Of a stretch of 64,000 nt of DNA, positions 17,083-25,346 are shown in pieces. Each line of letters opens with the position of its first letter. The first letter of the stretch is position 1. Position numbers and translations under genes: made by a program. The notes under the pieces are model-generated. The model saw nothing but the letters and a program-made list of their open reading frames with translations. It ran no database searches and was not told the DNA's origin. The DNA is from an uncultured Akkermansia sp. (GTDB lineage: Bacteria > Verrucomicrobiota > Verrucomicrobiia > Verrucomicrobiales > Akkermansiaceae), in contig CAJGCZ010000006.1 in NCBI GenBank assembly GCA_904501975.1, forward strand, positions 1 through 64,000, written 5' to 3'.

Positions 17083-18678
17083 ATGAAACTACCCGCATTC
17101 AGTTTTCTGTGTGTGGCAGTGCTGGCAGCCATGCCTGCTTATGCAGAGCTTAATGAGGAGGAAACACCGACACGCCCCCCGCACAAGGCAGCGCGAATGA
17201 CGGCGGAGGTGGCTCAGCGGGAGTTGGAGCAACACGGCATTATACCGGATTCGACACAGAGGAGAGATTTTTTTGACCTGCGACAGGATTATGATACGCA
17301 CATGCGTATCGCCATCAGCAACCATGATGTAGAAGACATCATGCTTTTGATTATGGCCGGTATCGATATCAACACGCCGGACCATCATGCCAACACCTAT
17401 CTGCATGAGGCAATTTGGCACTATAATGCTCGAGAGGCGGCAAGCACAGCGCCCTTTGACATGCTGATGGAGATTCCCGGAATCGATGTCAACTGCGCGA
17501 ATGACCGGGGAGAAACGCCCTTGGACACGGCTGTTAAACGAGGTAATGAGTGGTGCGTGGGGGTATTACTGCACCACCCGGATATCAATCTAAGTGCATG
17601 GTCGCCCTTCTTTCTGGCTATTTTGAAAAACGACCCAACAGCACTGCGAACGCTGTTGAAAGAGGGGGAGTCCCCCAATCAAACCGCCCCGAGCGGCAAG
17701 CTCAGTGCCCTGCATGTGGCAGCCCTGCTGGGGCACACCGAGTGCCTGCGGGTATTGATGGAAGCCCCGGACATTGAGTTTTCAACGGATGAGCAACAGA
17801 GCACGCCACTGCATGCTGCTGCTCGCAAAGGGAACAGTAATTGCCTGCGCCTTCTGTTGGAACATCCGCAAGCACCCATCAACGCACAGGATGCAATGGA
17901 ATGTACCGCGTTGCACCGCGCCATCTCATGCGGCGACGCCTCCTCCGTCCGTCAGCTTATCGAACACAAAGGAATTAACATCAATCTGCAAGACAGCTTT
18001 GGATATACACCGCTGCTAGAAGCCGCCATCGAGGGGCACAGCGAGATAGTGAGATTGTTGCTGGAGCAGAAGGAAATTCAGGTCAATACCCCCACGAAAG
18101 ACGGCTGGACGCCATTAATGGCTGCAGCCCTGGGTAATCATACAGAAACGGTTCGGGTGCTACTGCAACACCCGGATACCGATTACAACCTGAGAGAGCA
18201 CGACGGCAGCAACGTGATTGACTTTGCTGTTCAATACCGAACCGATACCCTCCGAGAGCTCGTAGCATTGCCCGGCATAGACCTCAATGCCGGAGAGTAC
18301 ACCTCGACCCCTTTGCAAAACGCTGCGGAGCATGGGCATTCTGAAGCCATGCGCATTTTATTGCAGGCCGGAGCAGACGTCCATACAGCCGACAAGTACG
18401 GCAACACAGCGCTGATTCTTGCAGCATCAGGTAATTACACGGAATGTGTGCGGTTGCTGCTGAGCTGCCCTAACATTGACGTGAATGCCCGTACGGAAAA
18501 AGGCGCTTTTGCCTTATGGAGAGCTGCCCACGGTGGCTATGCGGAGAGTGTACGGCTCTTGGTAGAACACCCCGAAATCGACCTTCACGCCACCTATCAA
18601 TCAAAAACCCCGCTTCAGGTGGCAGAGGAGAACGGACACGCAGAATGTGCGAACATTCTGCGCGACGCGATAAAATGA
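17083..18678 (+). CDS. Secreted ankyrin-repeat protein
   Basis: A 531-residue protein with a signal peptide (MKLPAFSFLCVAVLAAMPAYA). From about residue 80 to the end it is built of roughly a dozen ankyrin repeats of about 33 residues, with the usual G-x-T-PLH-AA-x-x-GH pattern, for example TPLHAAARKGNSNCLRLLLE. Several loops carry the I-D-V/I-N turn. No enzymatic domain is visible. It lies 12 bases after pflA and may be cotranscribed, but a functional link is unlikely given export. Its partner is probably another periplasmic or surface protein. Confidence 0.88.
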   Translation: MKLPAFSFLCVAVLAAMPAYAELNEEETPTRPPHKAARMTAEVAQRELEQHGIIPDSTQRRDFFDLRQDYDTHMRIAISNHDVEDIMLLIMAGIDINTPDHHANTYLHEAIWHYNAREAASTAPFDMLMEIPGIDVNCANDRGETPLDTAVKRGNEWCVGVLLHHPDINLSAWSPFFLAILKNDPTALRTLLKEGESPNQTAPSGKLSALHVAALLGHTECLRVLMEAPDIEFSTDEQQSTPLHAAARKGNSNCLRLLLEHPQAPINAQDAMECTALHRAISCGDASSVRQLIEHKGININLQDSFGYTPLLEAAIEGHSEIVRLLLEQKEIQVNTPTKDGWTPLMAAALGNHTETVRVLLQHPDTDYNLREHDGSNVIDFAVQYRTDTLRELVALPGIDLNAGEYTSTPLQNAAEHGHSEAMRILLQAGADVHTADKYGNTALILAASGNYTECVRLLLSCPNIDVNARTEKGAFALWRAAHGGYAESVRLLVEHPEIDLHATYQSKTPLQVAEENGHAECANILRDAIK

Positions 18679-18680
18679 GA

Positions 18681-18847
18681 AGTACGATATACGAATTTTG
18701 ATGTACGATTTACAATGTACAAGGTACAATTTTTAAGTTCCGCGCTCAAGGCGCGGGCGGCAGCTTATGCTGAGCTTTGCTATCTTTGCACCCTAAGGCG
18801 CGGAACCCACAAAGTCGTATATCGGAATTCGTCCCTCGTACTTCCTT
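18681..18847. repeat. Dispersed palindromic intergenic element, copy D (most complete)
   Basis: Outer arms gaagtacgatatacgaatt (left) and gaattcgt...ctcgtacttcc (right) enclose gttccgcgc and gcgcggaac. Inside are gatgtacgatttacaatgtac, a caaggtacaattt, gcgctcaaggcgc and the small hairpin cagc-ttat-gctg. The nested inverted layout suggests a MITE- or BIME-like unit of about 165 bases. It has no coding capacity. Confidence 0.7.
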
Positions 18848-18886
18848 AAACTCTCATTTATCAACGAAAAACGTTGACAGAGCGTT
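18848..18886 (+). repeat. 39-base module, second copy
   Basis: Matches 126-164 at 31 of 39 positions without gaps. It follows copy D directly and ends three bases before the stop codon of the minus-strand gene at 18890. Confidence 0.6.
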
Positions 18887-18889
18887 TTC

Positions 18890-19942
18890 TTACTTCTCCA
18901 TAGCCGGGCAGAACCAAAGCTCCAGTTTATAACTTTCGCCCTTTAGTTCGGCAACAACATCGCAGACTTGGAAATGGCGGGGGTCATCATTGGAGCGCTG
19001 CCTTCTTACCGGAGAATCCACCTTAATGCAAGAGGGAAGCGCGGCCAAGACGGCATTAACATCGGTGCCTTGGGGCAGCACCCATGCAGTTTTTTGAGAA
19101 ATCCCGGGGCCACCGGACAGAGCCAGCGGCTTAAAGGCGAAGGACAAAAGGGAGTGCAGCTCTTTTTCCACTTCCGGGGTGAGCTCACCGGGCACAACGG
19201 CATCTTGAGCGGAGAATCCCATGGCCACGGCCAACTCGGGGCTTCCGTAGAAGTTGCAAACGCGGATGCGCTCTGTGGCCATCCCCAAATACATCATCTC
19301 GCCCTCCTCCATGCCTACGGCTTGCAGCAAAAGGGTTACATCTACCTCTCCCATGGCGGATTGAGCAGGAGCTATACGCCAACGCAAAGCCATATAGGGC
19401 TCTGCCGCAGCCGTAGCACTGTGAGAGTCGACCACACCGGAGAGCAACACAACAGCCTCGCGCATCGCGCTCAAATACTCGCGGGCTGCATTTAATTGCG
19501 CCTCGGTGGGAAGCTCCGCTAACTCCGCCGGCAATCCCAAGGAATCCACTAAATCGACAGAACCATAAAAGAACTCACGGGTTAAGCGATCTGTAGCCAC
19601 CTTGGCCGCCATCCAATAATCAACGGATTGCTGGCCGGTCATTTCTTCATCCGGCAAGCTGTGTTCTGCACCGCCCACGTTCACCACAAGCATGTTTTCA
19701 TACACCGCATCAGCGGCAGCGTCGGCAGATGCCTTATCCGTCACTCCATCCAAAATACGAGCCACATTACGCAAAGCCAAGGCTTTCTGGCGGTCTTCAA
19801 AACTGACGGGCCGGTCAGAATTGTAAATGATACGCTGCGTGATTTTTACGGGGGCAGCATCGATAGACGGGGTGGCCTCCTGCGCATGGATATGAGGAGC
19901 AGCAAGAAGCAAACCGGCAAACATGTAGACGGGCGTTTTCAT
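18890..19942 (-). CDS. Secreted protein of unknown function
   Basis: A 350-residue protein with a signal peptide (MKTPVYMFAGLLLAAPHIHA). The mature part is mostly helical and acidic with no motif I recognise. An alternating pattern (DRLTREFFYGSVDLVDSLGLPAEL near 135-160 and TERIRVCNFYGSPELAVAMGFSA near 235-260) looks like an internal duplication. The ATG at 19942 is preferred to a TTG at 19978, which lacks a signal-peptide fit and overlaps the previous gene. It is the last gene of a ridA-coaC-coiled-coil-this gene operon. Confidence 0.7.
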   Translation of the reverse strand: MKTPVYMFAGLLLAAPHIHAQEATPSIDAAPVKITQRIIYNSDRPVSFEDRQKALALRNVARILDGVTDKASADAAADAVYENMLVVNVGGAEHSLPDEEMTGQQSVDYWMAAKVATDRLTREFFYGSVDLVDSLGLPAELAELPTEAQLNAAREYLSAMREAVVLLSGVVDSHSATAAAEPYMALRWRIAPAQSAMGEVDVTLLLQAVGMEEGEMMYLGMATERIRVCNFYGSPELAVAMGFSAQDAVVPGELTPEVEKELHSLLSFAFKPLALSGGPGISQKTAWVLPQGTDVNAVLAALPSCIKVDSPVRRQRSNDDPRHFQVCDVVAELKGESYKLELWFCPAMEK

Positions 19943-19974
19943 GGGAGGAAAAGATAGGGAAAGAGATAAAAGAA

Positions 19975-20475
19975 TCAAAGGTTTAATCCGGGCGGCAGCG
20001 GGCGCAGAGACGGAGGCTGAGCCTCGGAAGTCGGGACGCGAGCCGGGCGGTTGTCTATTTCGTGCACGGCAGAGGTATCGGGTCCCTGCTGTTGCAGGTG
20101 TTTTTTCACGAGCTCAAAGTGTTTTGCCTCCTTATCCGTAGAAAAGTTGGCACCCTCAGCCAAGGCCGCAACGCGTGCCATTTCTTGCTGCAAAGCAGCA
20201 TCTGCCTGTTGCGCTTGGGCTTCGGTTTGCTGCACGGCGGAGTCATAGCGGCGCTGCATATCCAGCAAGGCGGCATAGCGCTTCTCCAACTGCTGAACAG
20301 CAGCGGCGGCGGCTTTTTCGTCGGCAATGAGTTTCAGTGCCTCCAACAACTCTTGCTTCTGCGCCGCTACATCAGCCTCAGCCGGGGCGGATGCGGCTGC
20401 TTGCGGGGTGATGGAAATATCTGCCGCACAGGGCAGACTAGGCAAGGCACAAAGCAGAACAAAAAAAGGTTTCAT
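19975..20475 (-). CDS. Secreted coiled-coil protein
   Basis: A 166-residue protein with a signal peptide (MKPFFVLLCALPSLPCAA). It has a long Ala/Gln/Glu-rich helix from about residue 30 to 125 with heptad-like spacing (QQLEKRYAALLDMQRRYDSAV), which should form a coiled coil. A short proline-rich tail ends PPSLRPLPPGLNL. No catalytic features are visible. It lies between coaC (17 bases upstream) and the secreted protein at 18890-19942 (32 bases downstream). A periplasmic structural or adaptor role is possible but unproven. Confidence 0.72.
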   Translation of the reverse strand: MKPFFVLLCALPSLPCAADISITPQAAASAPAEADVAAQKQELLEALKLIADEKAAAAAVQQLEKRYAALLDMQRRYDSAVQQTEAQAQQADAALQQEMARVAALAEGANFSTDKEAKHFELVKKHLQQQGPDTSAVHEIDNRPARVPTSEAQPPSLRPLPPGLNL

Positions 20476-20492
20476 TGTAGTAGGGAAGTAGG

Positions 20493-21032
20493 TTAACTTA
20501 AGGTGCGGACAATTTCATCCACAATAACATCCACACTCACTAAGCGCCCCTGCCCCTCGGCACCGCATGCCAGCATGCCGCAGGCCTCGGGGCCGATAAT
20601 GCGGTGATTTTCACGAGCAGCTAAGATGGCGGCATTTTGCTGCGTGGCGGGGTGATTCCACATGTGGCCGTTCATGGCCGGGAAGATAAGCACGGGAGCA
20701 CGGTTAGCAAGGTAAAGGCTGGTCAAGGCATTGGGGGCGAATCCCTGCGCCATGCAAGCCATCGTATTGGCAGAGGCGGGCACAATAGCCAGTACATCCG
20801 CCCGCTGCGCGAGGTCGATATGCACCGGCACCCAATTGCCGGTTTCGTCCTCAAATGTTGTAACAACAGGGTTACGGGAGAGAGTCATGAGGGTAAGAGG
20901 TGTAACAAACTGCAAGGCCGTGGGGGTGCATACGCAGTGCACCTCGTGCCCCAGCTTGACCAAGCGAGAGGCAACATCTGCAGCCTTGTAAGCCGCAATG
21001 GAACCGCACACGCCCAAAATTACCGTTGCCAT
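20493..21032 (-). CDS. coaC: Phosphopantothenoylcysteine decarboxylase, standalone flavoprotein
   Basis: Decarboxylates 4'-phosphopantothenoyl-cysteine with FMN in coenzyme A synthesis. The 179 residues cover only the CoaC half of the usual bacterial CoaBC fusion. His71 in VHIDLAQRAD is the catalytic base. PASANT (85-90) and PAMNGHMW (118-125) are the FMN and substrate motifs. Cys156 in GMLACG is the reducing cysteine. The synthetase half (CoaB) must be encoded elsewhere. A split arrangement is seen in some lineages. It lies 31 bases after ridA. Confidence 0.9.
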   Translation of the reverse strand: MATVILGVCGSIAAYKAADVASRLVKLGHEVHCVCTPTALQFVTPLTLMTLSRNPVVTTFEDETGNWVPVHIDLAQRADVLAIVPASANTMACMAQGFAPNALTSLYLANRAPVLIFPAMNGHMWNHPATQQNAAILAARENHRIIGPEACGMLACGAEGQGRLVSVDVIVDEIVRTLS

Positions 21033-21063
21033 GGCTCTCTCCCTTTCCTGTTGTGTAGTTTAC

Positions 21064-21525
21064 TTAAGCTTCAATTTCAACAATCATGTTGATTTCTACT
21101 GCCACACCAAGAGGCAAGCTTACCACACCCACGGCAGAGCGAGAGTGAGCAGCCTCCGGGCCAAACAGCGCTACCAACAAATCGGATGCACCGTTGAGCA
21201 CCTTGGCTTGGTCGGTGAAATCAGGCGTGCAGTTAACAAAACCGTTGATTGCCACAATCTTCTTCATCTTTTCAAAGCCACCGAGCTCGGCCTCAATCAC
21301 AGCCAGACGATTCAGGATAGCAGCCTGGGCAGCCTTCTGGCCGTCTTCAATGCTCACATCCTGCCCCAACTTGCCAAAGTAGGAAACATCGCCGTTGATG
21401 GAGATACCACCGGACAAATGGAGGTAATTGCCTGTGCGAATGCAGTTGACGTAGGAACCTACAGGAACCGGTGCCGGATTCAGCTTAAGGCCCTTCTCTT
21501 CGAGTACTTGTGTGTTCAGTTGCAT
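21064..21525 (-). CDS. ridA: RidA family reactive enamine/imine deaminase
   Basis: RidA proteins hydrolyse reactive 2-aminoacrylate-type enamines made by PLP enzymes. At 153 residues this belongs to the longer group. It has the trimeric RidA fold segments YLHLSGG, the AILNRLAVIEAELGG helix, and HSRSAVGV with Arg129, which sits at the position of the carboxylate-binding arginine. A glutamate (about 144) near EINMIVEIEA fits the second conserved site. The ATG at 21525 is chosen; the 15 extra codons from 21570 are Cys-rich and not family-like. First gene of a four-gene minus-strand operon. Confidence 0.88.
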   Translation of the reverse strand: MQLNTQVLEEKGLKLNPAPVPVGSYVNCIRTGNYLHLSGGISINGDVSYFGKLGQDVSIEDGQKAAQAAILNRLAVIEAELGGFEKMKKIVAINGFVNCTPDFTDQAKVLNGASDLLVALFGPEAAHSRSAVGVVSLPLGVAVEINMIVEIEA

Positions 21526-21686
21526 AATGAAAAATATATTGTTACACCAACAGAATACACATTCTCCCATGCTTTTGCAAGGATTTTTCTACGTTCGCAT
21601 TTTCCTATGACGAGTTTATCCTGCCATTTTTATCGGCCAATGCTGTGTATTATTCCCTAATTTTTTTAGATTTTCCCAATTTAGGC

Positions 21687-21714
21687 TTGCTATGGTCGCG
21701 CAATTTGCTAAACT
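21687..21714 (+). promoter_or_regulatory. Candidate promoter of the PEP-CTERM esterase gene
   Basis: TTGCTA (21687-21692), a 16-base spacer and TAAACT (21709-21714), with a leader of about 55 bases. Confidence 0.45.
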
Positions 21715-21773
21715 AACATCATCCCCACCTTTTTGGTAGGGTAAAAGCAACATCGCCACCAATCGTACACGCC

Positions 21774-24700
21774 ATGAAGAGAACACTCTTTCTGACAGCA
21801 CTGCTCGGCTGCCTGTTCAGTAATGCACAAGCAGCAACCTATACAAACCTGACCTCCTCATGGTGTGATGAGGAAAACAAGGTGATTTACTCCGGCAATG
21901 GATATTTTGCCGTAGATTCGGATGCCAACACCGAAGTAATTTTGACCATTAGTCTGGACTCGCTTACGAGTTACGTCAACTCGAACGACTACAATGGCAG
22001 CAGCTACATGTTGCTTTGGAATAACGATATACAACGCTACGGCATTGGAGACAACGCCGACACAACCGTGGACAACGGAGAGCGCGAGCCCTACCTCAGC
22101 GGTTACACAACCAGCGCTTGGAATGCCGACACCAACAATATTTCATACGATGAGCTCAGCTCTTGCGCAGATTCCCATGGCAATATAACGCTCACGATTA
22201 CAAACGACACCCAAAAAGGCGTAACGGTAAAATCCGGCAACGAAGAGCTGTATAAAGCAGAAGCGCTTAGATACGGCAGCATGACCGGTGTTACCGGCTA
22301 CTATGTGAATTTGAACTATGTAACATCCGTCACCCTCAACACCGCCTCTAAACTGGATACAAGCTCGTATGTACCGCCTGTAGACTACAGTTTGCCCTTT
22401 GTCAGTCAGCGAACAGATGGCACCTCCGTGGGGCGCATCACCTTCTTGGGAGACTCCATCACTCATGGCGTGAACGACCAAAGTTACCGCTGGCAGTTCT
22501 TTAAGATTCTGACGGATAACGGCATCGAGAACGAGATTGTCGGACCTCGCGAGGGTTATCACAATACTCCGGGGCATACCGAAGATGCCGGCACCTCCTA
22601 CGGTGGTACAGCATTTGCCAATGTTCACCTTGCCCAAGCCTCCGGCCGCACACATAATATCATCTCCGGCAGCACATCTGCCACGGTAAACGGAACCGCT
22701 TATTCCTCCGGCGTTAATTATGGTGGCCATTCCACTGCCTCAACGGAAGAAAAATACGACAGCAACACGTGGTTCTGCATGATGGGCACGAACGACTTGC
22801 TTTCCGACACGCCTAATAGCGGCCCGAGCACAGCGCAGTACGTTGAGCAAATGCAAAAAATGTTGGGCGGTACGGTAAGCTATAACGCCGGGAATGACAC
22901 CTACACTTGGACGCAAGGCGACAACTGGGGCTCTATGGGAACCATTGTCAAAAATGTTTGCAAGGGCGATGATACTTTCTACATGCTCTCCATTACGCCG
23001 TGGGGCAACCACTCCAACCACAACCGCGACATGGACCACTATGCCGCGCAGGAGTTCAACCGCAACTTAGAAGCGTGGACTGAGTCCTATTCCGCCGCAA
23101 CAGGCAAAAACGTAGTGTATGTGGATGTAACCCGCGGTATGGTGGACCGCACCTCGTCCAATCGATTCATGGGCTACGATGGCTTCTTTAACAATAGCGG
23201 TGACCGCCTGCACCCCAACGACCAAGGCTCTATCATCATGGCCGGCAATTTGGCACAGGCTATGGGCATTGGTGGCCGCACCGCGGGGCTGCAACGCAGC
23301 GGAACTGAGGGTTGGAGCTCTGCAGCCATTGGCACAGTAGCTGCCGGCACCACGCAGATGGTCGGTGAAAACGCCTTTACCATGAGCGATGGGTATACCA
23401 TTGATTTCGGCGCCGATTTCGGCAACGGAGCAACGGACGGATGGATGGCGGCAGACAATGCCCTGAGCATCTCTTTAGGAGACGGCACCAACAGCGGCAC
23501 GCTCAACCTGAGCGAGGGTTACATTTCTTGGGGCTCGGAGGTGCTGTTCTGCTGGGATAATTCCACCCTGAGCAACGAGGGCAACTTGCGCGTAGCATGG
23601 CACAACGGCAACGAAAAAGACAACGTGCTGAGTGGCTACTATGTGTGGCTGGGCGATATGCTCATTGGCCAAGGGTTGGCAGCATCGGAGAATGGCGGGC
23701 TGAACGGCATTCTTATTTCTTCCACCGGAGCTAACGGCACCCTTAAAAACCTTACCTGGACGGATACGGCATACGCCCCGACAACAAATGGCTTGGTATC
23801 TGCCGAAAACGCCTATCTTACCCAACAGGATGCCGCAGCAGTCGGCGGCTTTGTTGCTAACCGCAACAGCGGGGTAGATTTCAGCAATGCCGCAAACGTC
23901 AGCAAAAGTGGGACTCAAATTTACACCCAATCCTCGAGTCCGACAAAAGCTACTCTCTCCAGTGAAGGATGGGTGGGGCTTATTTCTTCTACAAACGAAG
24001 GCGTGGACGTGGCCGCTCAAATAACCTCAGGCAACTCCGTAACACACACCGTGTTCGGTGCCATGGGGGGTGACACTAAGGCCGGAGACCTGACCTTGCA
24101 AGTTGATGGGGGCTCCATCGGTGGTGGTCATTATGACGGAGTCTATACAGCCATTGCCGGTTCATACGGCGGAGGCATCGCAAAATCCTTCACCGTATAC
24201 ATCAATGGCGGCACCGTCGGCACAGCAGCCAATCACGACATTGTGGGTGGCGCCGTCAACGGTAGCGGTACCATTGAACAAGTCAAGATTGTGCTTAACG
24301 GCGGTATTGTCAAAAACATTATTGGTGGTTCAAAGACAGACGGCACCGTCGGCAGCGCTAATATTATTGTACAAGGAGGTACAGTAAACGGCAACATCAA
24401 TGCCGGCGGCGATGCGGGCAACGTAGGCAACACGCACGTACTCGTCAACGGGGGCACTATCACCGGCAGCATCACTAAAGGTAGCGCCACCAGAAAAGAC
24501 GGAGCCATTGCTGCTGTAACCATTGAGGGCAACAAAGCCAACATCGGAGGCAGCATTACGGCAGATACCGTCACCTTCCGCAATGTAGAGGCTTCCGACT
24601 CTCCCAATGGCTTCGATAAATACAGCAATATTGTTACGGCAGACAAGGTAACGCTGGATAACGTGAGCACCAACATGCAGGCGCAGCTGAAGGCCGATGA

Positions 24701-25253
24701 AATTGAAGTGCTCAACGGCTCCATTACCTCTGCCGTATTGGGTGAAAATGCCACCTTAACGGCTCTTACCCTTGATAGCAACACCACCTTCACCGCATGG
24801 AAGGATAACACCGCCACCGCAGCTGTTACACAGCAGGAATCTACCCTGACACTTAGCAAGCTCACCGTGGGCAACAACGCCACACTGAATGCCAACGTGG
24901 TCTTTACGGCGGATTCGCAACTTACCATGGGCGGCACCTTGGCTATGGGCAGCACGGTAGACCTGTCCACCGGCATGGAGCTGACGCTCTCGGAGTCTAT
25001 GTTGACCTCCCTTTACTCCGGCAACACAGTCGATATTTTCTCCGGTGTAGATGCACTGTATATTGATGGCAAGGAGATAAGTGACGGCACGTCTATTTCT
25101 GCAGACGGTTTATTCAACGGGCTTGATGAAAGTTACAGCTACACCATCAGCTATGCCAATGGCAGTGTCTCGCTTTCCATTCCCGAGCCCGCCACCGCAA
25201 CGCTGAGTTTGCTGGCATTGGCCGGTTTGGCGGCACGCCGCCGTCGCAAGTAA
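21774..25253 (+). CDS. Giant secreted SGNH/GDSL hydrolase with beta-helix region and PEP-CTERM anchor
   Basis: 1159 residues: signal peptide (1-20), a beta-sandwich, then an SGNH hydrolase from about 215 to 500. FLGDSITHG holds Ser228, GTNDLL holds Asn340, and LHPNDQG holds Asp483 in the DxxH-like block. A jelly-roll-like region follows (510-680). From about 790 to 960 comes a Gly/Asn-rich repeat region with GGTVxGNINxGG patterns, like autotransporter beta-helices. The end is PEPATATLSLLALAGLAA plus RRRRK: the PEP motif, a hydrophobic segment and a basic tail sorted by exosortase. An O-acetyl- or other carbohydrate esterase acting at the cell surface is plausible next to a sulfatase. Confidence 0.87.
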   Translation: MKRTLFLTALLGCLFSNAQAATYTNLTSSWCDEENKVIYSGNGYFAVDSDANTEVILTISLDSLTSYVNSNDYNGSSYMLLWNNDIQRYGIGDNADTTVDNGEREPYLSGYTTSAWNADTNNISYDELSSCADSHGNITLTITNDTQKGVTVKSGNEELYKAEALRYGSMTGVTGYYVNLNYVTSVTLNTASKLDTSSYVPPVDYSLPFVSQRTDGTSVGRITFLGDSITHGVNDQSYRWQFFKILTDNGIENEIVGPREGYHNTPGHTEDAGTSYGGTAFANVHLAQASGRTHNIISGSTSATVNGTAYSSGVNYGGHSTASTEEKYDSNTWFCMMGTNDLLSDTPNSGPSTAQYVEQMQKMLGGTVSYNAGNDTYTWTQGDNWGSMGTIVKNVCKGDDTFYMLSITPWGNHSNHNRDMDHYAAQEFNRNLEAWTESYSAATGKNVVYVDVTRGMVDRTSSNRFMGYDGFFNNSGDRLHPNDQGSIIMAGNLAQAMGIGGRTAGLQRSGTEGWSSAAIGTVAAGTTQMVGENAFTMSDGYTIDFGADFGNGATDGWMAADNALSISLGDGTNSGTLNLSEGYISWGSEVLFCWDNSTLSNEGNLRVAWHNGNEKDNVLSGYYVWLGDMLIGQGLAASENGGLNGILISSTGANGTLKNLTWTDTAYAPTTNGLVSAENAYLTQQDAAAVGGFVANRNSGVDFSNAANVSKSGTQIYTQSSSPTKATLSSEGWVGLISSTNEGVDVAAQITSGNSVTHTVFGAMGGDTKAGDLTLQVDGGSIGGGHYDGVYTAIAGSYGGGIAKSFTVYINGGTVGTAANHDIVGGAVNGSGTIEQVKIVLNGGIVKNIIGGSKTDGTVGSANIIVQGGTVNGNINAGGDAGNVGNTHVLVNGGTITGSITKGSATRKDGAIAAVTIEGNKANIGGSITADTVTFRNVEASDSPNGFDKYSNIVTADKVTLDNVSTNMQAQLKADEIEVLNGSITSAVLGENATLTALTLDSNTTFTAWKDNTATAAVTQQESTLTLSKLTVGNNATLNANVVFTADSQLTMGGTLAMGSTVDLSTGMELTLSESMLTSLYSGNTVDIFSGVDALYIDGKEISDGTSISADGLFNGLDESYSYTISYANGSVSLSIPEPATATLSLLALAGLAARRRRK

Positions 25254-25274
25254 AAGCAACAATCCGACTTGTAT

Positions 25275-25308
25275 AACCGCGTTTCTCCTCAGGGGAAACG
25301 CGGTTTTT
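25275..25308 (+). terminator. Terminator after the PEP-CTERM esterase gene
   Basis: aaccgcgttt pairs with aaacgcggtt around ctcctcagggg, followed by TTTTT. Confidence 0.88.
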
Positions 25309-25310
25309 GC

Positions 25311-25339
25311 TTGAAGGAGCAGAACGAATATTCTAGAAT
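25311..25339 (+). promoter_or_regulatory. Promoter of the sulfatase gene, leaderless geometry
   Basis: TTGAAG (25311-25316), a 17-base spacer and TAGAAT (25334-25339). The ATG at 25347 follows after seven bases. The -35 box begins immediately after the preceding terminator. Confidence 0.65.
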
Positions 25340-25346
25340 ACAAGCG

